46,203 nucleotides of DNA from Deltaproteobacteria bacterium. Lineage in GTDB: Bacteria > Desulfobacterota > Dissulfuribacteria > Dissulfuribacterales > QOAL01. Positions 9,601 to 16,621 of this stretch are shown here, piece by piece (the stretch's first letter is position 1; the number at the start of each line of letters is the position of its first letter). The notes beneath the pieces were generated by a model that had not been told where the DNA came from, did not search any database, and saw only the letters and a program-made list of their open reading frames with translations. The translations under genes were made by a program, and so were the position numbers. The stretch is from the NCBI GenBank assembly GCA_027028245.1, contig JALVJO010000109.1, positions 1 to 46,203 of the forward strand, read 5' to 3'.

Positions 9601-9711
9601 ATCTTGAGAACGGAACAAAACGGCCGCACAATGGAAAAAGAAATATTAACAGGGCCTCTGGCCCCCTTTAAATGGAAGAGCGGCGGGTTTCATTTTCACA
9701 GGAACAAATAA
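6640..9711 (+). CDS. Secreted M1-like metallopeptidase / ChaN-like / PDZ fusion
   Basis: A three-part 1023-aa exported protein. After a signal peptide (KIVILTVLLFFGLSSIFSLC, cut near AGN) comes an M1-aminopeptidase-like part with the zinc site HEILH (283-287) and a glutamate at 305 in GNWCEG. The spacing from second His to Glu is 17 residues between, one fewer than classical M1. Next is a ChaN-like domain (haem-binding family, DUF399) with YLGERHDSPGIHEAQ near 689 and VGGGHVAYGYG, and a C-terminal PDZ domain from about 925 (GSPAAAGGIQKGDVLKAVDG). The start at 6640 is preferred over 6607 because of GGAG 11 bases upstream and a better signal peptide. It probably acts in the periplasm. The CDF gene follows after 15 bp. 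Confidence 0.75.
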   Translation: MKIVILTVLLFFGLSSIFSLCQAGNTDKHKTPVMTLKAELDIKRGILFASADVSGLSSLRDLVVSDFSILEVKTDGTKIPFSVEGERIVLKKPVPWDESRHLTIFFEKPLGKDGKISGSREFMGGNLSEGNFILLMSNWCPAFTMPALYELSVAVPKGFTAVSEADRVIQTRDGWKETFKFEFGHPRESISLIAGKFQVTEKLVNGITVSTFFLDKDVGLAKRFLEKTASLIQLFSSRISPYPFKRFCIVENPATSGLSLPTITLIGKQILRMPFVLDTSLGHEILHSWFGNSVYVDYSSGNWCEGLTAYLADHSFKEQEGKGAEYRHQILCDYKSYVNSKNVFPLKAFRTRTDRPSKAIGYGKAAMTFHMLRQLVGDEVFFRAVSDFSVKFRFQKASWQDLEHLFSSHSGRNLKYFFRQWLERKDIPELQVTDAEAEQKGQGGFVLKLRIWQKNKDPYELRVPLTIFTPEGQVRKVLSIRGKQEDLTMPVEKRPVSAVLDEGYDVMRDLDINEFPPSIARLFGAEKRFVIMPAEKDKGIYFALISFLKSRGFETIPRDQLRHSMFKTGSFVVLGETSGKLSSLGPAVPEPAGGMVVALRNNPFNSSQVTCTIKASSAAECTSAMFKLPHYGKYAFLEFSQGKIQKKRQADYQKGISVDIKGPMCGISSKAIQNASSIIQSLTQAKVIYLGERHDSPGIHEAQYRILKELGRTSSLAVAMEMFQKPFQKVLDDYLAGKISEREFLEKTEYFKRWGFNYHFYRPIVEFCKKQRIPIIAMNLPKEISQKIARSGMEGLDEEEKKYLPQKLDLGSRLYRQMLRRVYQGHQSDNLQNFDSFFQAQIAWDETMAKSIADFLIKHPEKKMIVIVGGGHVAYGYGIPSRVKRRLTDIRQDIVLFPETGQIDPLEADHFLFVPSREEPFTAKLGVMLSGEHKLTVENVVPGSPAAAGGIQKGDVLKAVDGHKIKDIYDLKLQLFFMRRGQKARITILRTEQNGRTMEKEILTGPLAPFKWKSGGFHFHRNK

Positions 9712-9726
9712 GGAGCACCAGTTTAC

Positions 9727-10662
9727 ATGAAGTCAGTAAAGGTTGCCATTACTGCAAATTTCGTGGTCTGCTGTATGAAGTTTACCGTGGCGATTCTGGG
9801 CGGCAGCGCCTCCATGCTGGCCGAAGCCATCCATTCCCTGGCAGACACTGCAAATCAGTCATTGCTGCTTATAGGCCTTAAAAGGAGCAAGATAGGCCCT
9901 TCCAGGGAATTTCCTTTCGGCAGAGGACAGGAACGATTTGTATGGGGCTTGATATCTGCCTGCGGTATTTTCTTCGTAGGCGCGGGAGTAACCGTTTATC
10001 ACGGTATCATGAGTCTTTTCCAGCCCCACAGCCTGGTCATCAACAAGTGGACTTTCATCGTGCTGGGAGTTTCCTTTTTGGCCGAAGGCTATTCCTTTTT
10101 TGTGGCATTAAAGCACAAAAAAGAGGGTGATACAGCCAATCTAGCGGTCCTCCTGGAAGACGGGGCTGCGGTATTCAGCTTGATACTCGCGGCTGCTGCC
10201 ATAGTTCTTTCAGAACTTACGGGCCGGCATTACTGGGATTCCATGGGCTCAATTATCGTTGGCATCATCCTGGCCGTTATAGCGGTTTTTCTTATACGCG
10301 AGAATCTGGAATACCTGATAGAAAAGGCCTCTCCTGAGCAGCTGCAGGAGGAGGTCAGACAGGTCATAAAGAGCTTTCCACTGGTTGAGGAAATCAAGGA
10401 CATAAGAATGATAGTCATCACTCCCGAAGCTCACAGCATACGTGCAGAAGTGGAATTGAACGGCTATCTCCTGGTCAAGGAGATGGAAGACAGCCTCAGG
10501 GAGGACTTTGAAGAGATAAAGACCTTTGGAGATTTCCTCCAATTCTGTGCAGCATTTGCAAACAGGGTCACAAGAACAGTGGGGGCCAAAATTGATGAAA
10601 TGGAGGAAACATTAATGAAAAAAATAACTTACTTGAAACATGTTGACATTAAGCCTTCTTGA
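9727..10662 (+). CDS. Cation diffusion facilitator, ZnT9 (SLC30A9)-like
   Basis: Inner-membrane cation efflux protein, 311 aa with about six membrane segments. The motifs GGSASMLAEAIHSLADTANQ, FPFGRGQERFVWGL and FFVGAGVTVYHGI resemble the SLC30A9/ZnT9 branch more than the FieF/ZitB branch. In TM5 the usual HxxxD is replaced by LLEDGAAV, also as in that branch. A cytoplasmic ZT-dimer-like tail follows (about 205 onward). AAGGAG lies upstream of the ATG and the gene starts 15 bp after the M1/ChaN/PDZ gene, so the two are probably one operon concerned with metal or haem in the envelope. Metal specificity cannot be read with certainty; zinc or manganese are possible. Confidence 0.8.
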   Translation: MKSVKVAITANFVVCCMKFTVAILGGSASMLAEAIHSLADTANQSLLLIGLKRSKIGPSREFPFGRGQERFVWGLISACGIFFVGAGVTVYHGIMSLFQPHSLVINKWTFIVLGVSFLAEGYSFFVALKHKKEGDTANLAVLLEDGAAVFSLILAAAAIVLSELTGRHYWDSMGSIIVGIILAVIAVFLIRENLEYLIEKASPEQLQEEVRQVIKSFPLVEEIKDIRMIVITPEAHSIRAEVELNGYLLVKEMEDSLREDFEEIKTFGDFLQFCAAFANRVTRTVGAKIDEMEETLMKKITYLKHVDIKPS

Positions 10663-10713
10663 TGAAATAAAGAGTGAGCAAGCGTCTTTTTCAAAAGGGA
10701 GGGTGTACAGATA

Positions 10714-11073
10714 ATGGCAAAGATTGTTGTACTTGATGACGTGATAGATGCGGGGATTCTTATCAAAAAGATCCTGGAAAAAAAGGGACACGAGGTCTTT
10801 CCCTTCAGCGAGGAAGAGGAGGCCATTGATTTTATCAAAAATAACAAGGTAGACCTGGCCATACTTGATATCAAGCTCAAAAAAATGACAGGGGTGGAAG
10901 TGCTCGAGGAGATAAAGAAGATTGCACCTGACATCAAGGCTATGATGCTCACGGGCTACCCCACCATAGATACTGCCCGCCAGGCCATGTCCCTGGGCGC
11001 AGAAGAATACTGCGTCAAACCAATAGACAAGCAGGAACTGGAGGAAAAGGTCGCGGCCATTCTTGAATCATGA
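10714..11073 (+). CDS. Stand-alone response regulator receiver protein
   Basis: A 119-aa CheY-like receiver domain and nothing else. The acidic pair is in VLDDV (D8/D9), the phospho-acceptor in AILDIKL, the switch threonine in MLTGYP and the conserved lysine in CVKPID. It has no output domain, so it must act by protein contact, as CheY or Spo0F do. GGGAGGG stands 9 bases before the ATG. It follows the CDF gene by 51 bp on the same strand; no kinase is adjacent. Its 3' end overlaps the convergent queF gene by 6 bp. Confidence 0.88.
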   Translation: MAKIVVLDDVIDAGILIKKILEKKGHEVFPFSEEEEAIDFIKNNKVDLAILDIKLKKMTGVEVLEEIKKIAPDIKAMMLTGYPTIDTARQAMSLGAEEYCVKPIDKQELEEKVAAILES

Positions 11074-11439
11074 GATATCCCCTTCCTTAACCGTTATCAC
11101 GGTATGAACATTCCCCCTGGGATGGAAATCCCCGGTGACCTTCAGAGATTTGGGATGAATAGCCTCGAGTAAATCTGCAAATATCCTGTTGGTTGCCTCC
11201 TCATGGGAGATGTGCTGCTGCCTGAAACTATTCAGATAGAGTTTCAAGGACTTCAGCTCCACAATATATTCTCCAGGAACATATTTCACAAAAATAGTGG
11301 CAAAATCAGGATAACCCGACCTTGGGCAGAGGCAGGTGAATTCGGGAAAGCTGATTTCCACCAGGTAATCCCTCTCCTTGCTTGGATTTGGCCAGGGTTC
11401 AAGAGCAGCCTCGCTTATGGCTTTTTGTCCGTATTTCAC
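11068..11439 (-). CDS. queF: NADPH-dependent 7-cyano-7-deazaguanine reductase
   Basis: Reduces preQ0 to preQ1 in queuosine synthesis. The 123-aa product is the short single-domain (YkvM/type I) T-fold form. The catalytic cysteine lies in [16 protein letters not shown] and the substrate-binding segment is [19 protein letters not shown] near the end is also typical. The start is GTG at 11439, supported by AGAGGAAAG 7 bases upstream. A MITE-like repeat ends only about 14 bp upstream of that ribosome site, so the element forms most of the near upstream region. No other queuosine genes are in the window. Confidence 0.92.
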   Translation of the reverse strand: MKYGQKAISEAALEPWPNPSKERDYLVEISFPEFTCLCPRSGYPDFATIFVKYVPGEYIVELKSLKLYLNSFRQQHISHEEATNRIFADLLEAIHPKSLKVTGDFHPRGNVHTVITVKEGDIS

Positions 11440-11460
11440 TTGGCTTTCCTCTTTTTCAAT

Positions 11461-11683
11461 GGGAGCATTCCCAGTTTTCCTCCATTTATGCCACTGGCAA
11501 GGAAGGCGTGTTTCTTGAAAGGTTTCACCACAAGGAAGCCAACTTCAGCCGCATTCAAGCCGCTGAGATTGGCGGTGTCTGTATTCGAGAAGAATTTGAA
11601 ACTTGCACAGCGGCTTGGTGAACCTTGAAAGAAATGCACCTTCCTTGCCATTCCTCGTCCAGGAACAAACTGGGAATGCTCCC
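11461..11683 (+). repeat. MITE-like dispersed repeat, copy 2 (intact, with target duplication)
   Basis: A 223-bp element bounded by perfect 17-bp terminal inverted repeats: GGGAGCATTCCCAGTTT at 11461-11477 and its complement at 11667-11683. It is flanked directly by an 8-bp direct repeat TTTTCAAT (11453-11460 and 11684-11691), as left by a transposase-type insertion. It has no transposase gene, so it would move only if a transposase elsewhere recognises its ends. It is inserted just upstream of the queF ribosome-binding site. This is the reference copy for the family in this window. Confidence 0.88.
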
Positions 11684-11849
11684 TTTTCAATTTTCTCATG
11701 TTCACCATGAAATCAAACTGTAGTATAATTTCAAAATAGTTAATATCGGTCTAAAAAACCAGTCTTAAAAAAGGCGTCTTTGATATTCGGATGTACTGAC
11801 CTGCCATAACCAGCTCAAATCCTTTTAGAGACCCAGGGAATATAAGGCC

Positions 11850-13055
11850 ATGACAAGGATTAAATACCTCTTCAGCACTCCGTCAGGCGATATGCCACCG
11901 ACTGAAAACCTCCTGGGCACTGAAATAAAAACGGGCACCAAGATATCCGGCCGCGCCCCTGAACTCATTGATTATTTCAACATCCTTTCTGAAACGATCC
12001 TGGAACAGTCCGAAAACCTGTTCCATTTTTCAGGTACAGGTCAAAAGAATCAGCAAAGCTTCAGGCCGAACCGGCTTTATATAACAAGCGAAAAATGCGG
12101 AAGCCTTTACCACGTGGCCAGGGCATGTCTTTTCTGGCGCAACTGCGGACAAATAGTCCTGGCGGTTATAACGGCATTTGAAACCACGGCAAGAAAAGTC
12201 CTGAAAAGGGATCATCGAAACCTTTCTTACCTGTGGGACAGCCGACAGATCAAGCTGGTGCCGCGGCCGTATTTTATATGCGACAAAAAAATCGGGCAAG
12301 GCAGAAATGCAATTACTGCCACCATATCCATAATGGAGTGGCTTGAGGATTTCCATGAATGGCATTTCATCTGTCCTATCAGAAATGACAGTTGCCGTGT
12401 GGTGATGTGGAAGCCCGGGCACGGAACATGTCCGCTGCCAAGGCCAGACCAATTGGAACCGAGGCTCTTTGAAAAGATAGCAGGAATTCTATCCTACTAT
12501 TTTGATCCCGGGGATCTCAGCCAGATATGTCTTTGGAGCAACGCCGCAGGTGATTTTATCATCCGTCTGGACGGCTGCAGACAACTTTCCGCAAGGCTTA
12601 CCACTGTAAGGGAATACCAAAATATCCCAGAGGCAGTTCAAGGTTTCGGCCCAGCAGCAAACCTCCTTGTTACCCTTCTCTACCTCTTCCTGGATATAAC
12701 ATTGATTATCCGCATAGATCGAACAAACGGTACTGGAAGATACCTTTTTGCAGACTCAAAATTCATAAAACCTGCTGTCACTGGTTTCTTTGCCGGGCTA
12801 GCAACATTGATGAAAGAAAAGAACCTGCGCCTTCCTGTGCATGAACTGATGCACCTGCTGAAAGACCTGAATGACAGGGAACTGCTGCAAGTATATTCCC
12901 CCCTGATGGATTTCCACAGGACATGGGGCAGGGCCGATGCCCATTTCATGGAAATACATCTTCCCAGACATTGCAGCGAGCTTGCCGTCACCCTGAAGCA
13001 ACTGGATGACCAGCTGGCTGCAACTGCTGATTCTACTTCCCGGCTGGCAGCATGA
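11850..13055 (+). CDS. Uncharacterised 401-aa protein, weakly kinase-like
   Basis: I do not recognise this protein. It has no signal peptide and one hydrophobic stretch (LLVTLLYLFLDITLII, about 270-290). The order of a strand-rich start, a helix TARKVLKRDHRN, then YFICDKK...TISIMEWLEDFHEWHF followed by a mostly helical second half recalls the N-lobe, hinge and C-lobe of aminoglycoside-phosphotransferase/lipopolysaccharide-kinase folds. However, no clear HxD...D catalytic set is visible, so that reading is tentative. Cysteines are scattered. The gene stands alone, converging with yibQ. The start ATG at 11850 has only a weak AAGG upstream. TATAAT at 11734-11739 may be its -10, without a good -35. 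Confidence 0.6.
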   Translation: MTRIKYLFSTPSGDMPPTENLLGTEIKTGTKISGRAPELIDYFNILSETILEQSENLFHFSGTGQKNQQSFRPNRLYITSEKCGSLYHVARACLFWRNCGQIVLAVITAFETTARKVLKRDHRNLSYLWDSRQIKLVPRPYFICDKKIGQGRNAITATISIMEWLEDFHEWHFICPIRNDSCRVVMWKPGHGTCPLPRPDQLEPRLFEKIAGILSYYFDPGDLSQICLWSNAAGDFIIRLDGCRQLSARLTTVREYQNIPEAVQGFGPAANLLVTLLYLFLDITLIIRIDRTNGTGRYLFADSKFIKPAVTGFFAGLATLMKEKNLRLPVHELMHLLKDLNDRELLQVYSPLMDFHRTWGRADAHFMEIHLPRHCSELAVTLKQLDDQLAATADSTSRLAA

Positions 13056-13076
13056 TCACCTGATAGACGGCCGGGT

Positions 13077-13979
13077 TTATCGCACCAGCCTGTGAACCGG
13101 GACAAGGCGTACCTCCTTTCTCATAAGAGGTATCGCCCTGTACAATACCTGGTACGTAAGCCTGCTGGGATGGCCGATTGCAACGCAAAGGCCGTGTTTT
13201 TTTGCCAGATTCAAACTTCGCCTTATCTCCCGGCCTATGGCTTCCCTGGAAGGGGTATGGTCAAGGAAAACAGATCGTTGGGCGCAGGGCAGCCCCATCT
13301 GCCTTGCAACATCAAAGGCAACAGTGTCCTTGGTAGTACGGCTGTCCAGGAAAAAAAGACCGCGATCCTTGAGGCAGGCCATAACAATCTCCATGGCCTT
13401 TTTGTCCTTGGTAAACCTGGAGCCCATATGATTATTTGCCCCTACAGCCCCGGGAACCGCTGCCAGATCTGCCTTCAGGGTTTCCACCAGAGAATCAAAA
13501 TCCATGGCAAGGGTTAGCACCCCCCGGCCGGGATTCAATTTCTTGTTTTCAGGTTCCATTGGAATGTGAACCAGGACATCTTTACCCTTTTTTTCAGCAT
13601 ACCCTGCAAGGATCTCTGTATTGGGTGCAAAGGGGAGAAAGGCAAAGGAAAGCGGTGCCTGGATGTCTATAAACTGCCTGTCCAATGCAGCATCGTATCC
13701 CATATCATCTATCAATATGGCCAGCATCGGGGCACGAGGCGGCCTTTGATGCGGCCCGGCAGGCCCCGGCTTCTTAAAAGGTGCTCGTGGTGCAGGAGAA
13801 AAATTTTCAAAGGGAGGTCGTTCCACCCTGACATTTTTTCCTGCAAAGGGCAGGAGATACAAGAGAGCAAGGGGCAAGGCAATTAGTGCCAGTAACAGTA
13901 AATTCCTTAAAAGCCCGGGAAATCTCTCCGGGCTGCCCTTTCTGCGCCTGGCCCCTGAAGTTTTTTTCCTGGTAGGCAC
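13077..13979 (-). CDS. yibQ: Divergent polysaccharide deacetylase (YibQ family)
   Basis: A 300-aa envelope protein with a basic N-terminus, one membrane anchor (LLLLALIALPLALLYLL, about 26-43), a proline-rich linker and a NodB-like barrel of the divergent DUF610/YibQ type. Landmarks are ILIDDMGYD near 106-114, HIPMEPEN, NNHMGSRFT, FFLDSRTT and IGHP. Activity of this family is poorly known; it resembles carbohydrate deacetylases. The start is GTG at 13979. It lies 17 bp after ctpA and is the last gene of the ftsE-ftsX-envC-ctpA-yibQ series, which suggests a role in peptidoglycan turnover at division. Confidence 0.85.
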   Translation of the reverse strand: MPTRKKTSGARRRKGSPERFPGLLRNLLLLALIALPLALLYLLPFAGKNVRVERPPFENFSPAPRAPFKKPGPAGPHQRPPRAPMLAILIDDMGYDAALDRQFIDIQAPLSFAFLPFAPNTEILAGYAEKKGKDVLVHIPMEPENKKLNPGRGVLTLAMDFDSLVETLKADLAAVPGAVGANNHMGSRFTKDKKAMEIVMACLKDRGLFFLDSRTTKDTVAFDVARQMGLPCAQRSVFLDHTPSREAIGREIRRSLNLAKKHGLCVAIGHPSRLTYQVLYRAIPLMRKEVRLVPVHRLVR

Positions 13980-13996
13980 TTACCCGGTCAGCAACG

Positions 13997-15352
13997 CTAT
14001 TTTGCGCACGAAGGCCTCATCTCGGCAAATATTCCCCAGGCCTTTAATATTCGCAGGGCCTCTCTGAGCTGATTGTCATTTTTCAGCTGCTTTTCTGCAC
14101 TCTTATCCGCCTCGGAATCCTTACCGGATTTCTTTCTTTCCTTTTCCTTTCCCTCCTCGCCATCGCCCTTCAAATGGCCTTCCAGGTCCTTTTCCTTCAG
14201 GAAATGAAAGACATTCTTGGCTTCCTTTTCCTTTTCAGGGATCAGAAATGGAACAATGATGTCAGGAGTAATCCCCTTTGCCTGAATAGAGCGTCCGCTG
14301 GGAGTATAGTACCTTGCCGTTGTAAGACGCACTGCAGCCCCGCCTTCCAGGGGGATTATTGTCTGAACAGAACCCTTGCCGAAGGTCTGGGTCCCTGCAA
14401 TAATTGCCCTCTTGTTATCCTGCAGGGCTCCCGCGACAATTTCAGATGCACTGGCACTACCCCCGTTTACCAGTACTACAATGGGATAGTCATGGTGAAC
14501 CTTGTTTGGTTTGGCAGTAAAACGCATCTTTTGATCTTCAATCCTGCCGTCAGTATATACTATGAGCCCGGATTCCAGGAATTCATCGCTGACCTTGACG
14601 GCCTGATCCAGGAGTCCGCCGGGATTGTTCCTGAGATCCAGCACCAAGCCCTTGAGTCCCTTCTTGCCTTCCAGGGTTTTCAGTGCCTTGTCGAGCTCTG
14701 TGCTGGTCTTGGCCTGGAAATTCGTTATGCGCACATATCCGTAGCCGTCTTCCAGCATCTTGGATTTCACACTCTTTATGGGGATAACATCTCTTATCAG
14801 CTTGATATCCTTGAGCTGGGACCAGCCCTCTCGATAAATGGAAACCGTGACCTCTGTGCCCTTTGGACCCCTCAGGAGCTTGACCGCCTGGATCAAGGTC
14901 ATGTTCTTGGTACTCTTGCCGTTTATCTTGAGGATCTTGTCATTTGCCTGGATACCTGCCTTGAAGGCCGGTGTACCCTCAATGGGAGAGACCACAGTAA
15001 GGATACCGTCCTTAAGGGTGATTTCTATTCCAATACCTGTGAACTTGCCTTTGGTCTCCACCTGGAGTTCCTTGAAGTCTTCAGGCTTCATGAAGGAAGA
15101 ATGAGGGTCCAGAGAACTGAGCATGCCTTGGATGGCACCATATATGAGCTTCTGCGGCTCAACAGGCTCCACATAATCCCTTTCCACCAAATCCAGGACC
15201 TGGGTAAACAATTTGAGCTGATGATAGGTATTGTCTTCCTTGGCCACAGCCAGCTGGTTTCTTACCAGGTAAAAACCAATAACCGATGCCACGAAAAAAA
15301 GAAAAAGGACCGCGTAATAACCTGGAAACCTTCTTGTTGTGTTCTTGCCCAT
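13997..15352 (-). CDS. ctpA: Carboxyl-terminal processing protease (S41 family)
   Basis: Periplasmic serine protease of 451 aa. A single N-terminal membrane segment (about 13-30) anchors or exports it. A PDZ domain follows (about 95-175, GTPAFKAGIQANDKILKING) and then the S41 core with the Ser in GGSASASE (S301) and the Lys in FGKGSVQ (K326), which together form the usual Ser/Lys dyad. The C-terminal 80 residues are rich in Lys and Glu. Such proteases trim lipoproteins and peptidoglycan hydrolases, and placement directly after envC suggests a cell-wall role. The ATG at 15352 has GAGG 8 bases upstream. Confidence 0.94.
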   Translation of the reverse strand: MGKNTTRRFPGYYAVLFLFFVASVIGFYLVRNQLAVAKEDNTYHQLKLFTQVLDLVERDYVEPVEPQKLIYGAIQGMLSSLDPHSSFMKPEDFKELQVETKGKFTGIGIEITLKDGILTVVSPIEGTPAFKAGIQANDKILKINGKSTKNMTLIQAVKLLRGPKGTEVTVSIYREGWSQLKDIKLIRDVIPIKSVKSKMLEDGYGYVRITNFQAKTSTELDKALKTLEGKKGLKGLVLDLRNNPGGLLDQAVKVSDEFLESGLIVYTDGRIEDQKMRFTAKPNKVHHDYPIVVLVNGGSASASEIVAGALQDNKRAIIAGTQTFGKGSVQTIIPLEGGAAVRLTTARYYTPSGRSIQAKGITPDIIVPFLIPEKEKEAKNVFHFLKEKDLEGHLKGDGEEGKEKERKKSGKDSEADKSAEKQLKNDNQLREALRILKAWGIFAEMRPSCAK

Positions 15353-15427
15353 TATACGACCTCTAATCCACTGACTTTTGCATCCATCCTGAACAGATAC
15401 CGAGTTTTTTGATGTCAGCAGAATAAC

Positions 15428-16621
15428 CTATCTCTTTTCTATTTCAATACCTCTTAGATCAAACCAGGAAAGAGGTCGAAGCTGTCGGCCGTTTTGACGT
15501 ATTTCTATGTAGATGCCCTCGGATATCCATGGACCGCCCCCGGATATCCCGATGACTTCTCCTTCTGCCACCTCGGTGCCCACATCCTTTGAAAAGCTCT
15601 GGCCCTGAGCAACCATGCTCATATACCCCTTGCCGTGATCTATTATCAGGACCTTGCCGTAACCAGGAAGAGAATCATTGTAAACCACGCGGCCATCAAA
15701 GATCGCCCTTATCTGGGTTCCCCATGGACAGGAAACCGCAATACCAGGGATCTTCTTTCGCGATTTAAAGGAGATGACCCTGCCGGGCGCAGGAAGATTG
15801 AGACTGCCCTTCTGCGCTCTGAAATCGAACTGGTTTTCCTTTGAAACAGGCTCCACGGCCCTTTCCGCAGACTTAGCCTTTAATGCAAGTTCATCCACTA
15901 CCTTTTTCAGATTCTTTCTTGCCCTCTGAAGCTGGGAAATCATGGCAGAATAGCGCCTGCTCTCCTTTTTCAGCGTGGCCAGATATTCTTCCTTTTCCCC
16001 TTTTCTTTTCTCAAGAAGCAGGCTCTCCTTTTCCATGCGTTCAGACATGGCCTTGAGAAGATCCTGCCTTTTCTTTAATTCTGCCTGCTTCACCGAAAGA
16101 TTCTCTATTGTCTCCAGATACTCCTTTCTTTTTGCACGGTCTTCATCCAGTATCATTTTCAGGAATTCCTGTCTGGAAAGAAGATCGGGCAGGGACTGTG
16201 CAGCGAAAAACACATTCAAAAGGCCCACCTCTCCCATCTGCCTGAATGCATTGAATCTAAGCTCTGTATGATGTTTCAGAAATTCTATTTTTCTGACTGT
16301 TTTCTCCAGTTCATCGCTGGTCTTTTCCAGTTCAAGTTCGGCGGCTGTCCAGTCTTTTTTGGCCTGCTGCAGGCTTTCCCACTGGGAGGCTATCCTTTGA
16401 TCCAGACCCTGAATCTCAGAGAGTATGTCCTGCTGAGTCTTTGCAATCCGCCTCTTCTTTGATCTTTTTTTGCTGATGGCCTTTTCTATTGATTTCAGTT
16501 GTTGCGTCTTGGAAGACAGTTCCTGGTCGAGAATTTCATTTTGTGCCCAGGATATAGATAGAAACGACAAGTATCCGCAAAGGAAAACAGGAAGGCAGGC
16601 TAATAGAATTTTCCCTCTCAC
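15428..16621 (-). CDS. envC: EnvC-like coiled-coil protein with degenerate LytM domain
   Basis: Exported activator of cell-wall amidases, 397 aa. A signal peptide (to about WAQ, residue 26) is followed by a long Lys/Glu-rich coiled coil (about 30-270) and a C-terminal LytM/M23 domain. In that domain the zinc ligands are missing: the HxxxD region reads IPGIAVSC and the HxH region reads IYIEIR. The same loss occurs in E. coli EnvC, which activates amidases and does not cut itself. The start is GTG at 16621, sharing four bases with the ftsX stop, so translation is probably coupled. The FtsEX complex is the expected partner. Confidence 0.88.
   Translation of the reverse strand: MRGKILLACLPVFLCGYLSFLSISWAQNEILDQELSSKTQQLKSIEKAISKKRSKKRRIAKTQQDILSEIQGLDQRIASQWESLQQAKKDWTAAELELEKTSDELEKTVRKIEFLKHHTELRFNAFRQMGEVGLLNVFFAAQSLPDLLSRQEFLKMILDEDRAKRKEYLETIENLSVKQAELKKRQDLLKAMSERMEKESLLLEKRKGEKEEYLATLKKESRRYSAMISQLQRARKNLKKVVDELALKAKSAERAVEPVSKENQFDFRAQKGSLNLPAPGRVISFKSRKKIPGIAVSCPWGTQIRAIFDGRVVYNDSLPGYGKVLIIDHGKGYMSMVAQGQSFSKDVGTEVAEGEVIGISGGGPWISEGIYIEIRQNGRQLRPLSWFDLRGIEIEKR

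Noticed and set aside
11436-11708. Reading frames of 64-90 codons inside the three repeats (peptide core VKPFKK..FLASG)
   Set aside because: Nearly every base difference between copies changes the amino acid, there is no purifying selection, and no SD was found, so the frames look like by-products of recent copies.
14174-15412. 412-codon plus-strand frame across ctpA
   Set aside because: Antisense to the clear S41 protease on the minus strand; no domain pattern or SD, so it is a shadow of a codon-biased gene.
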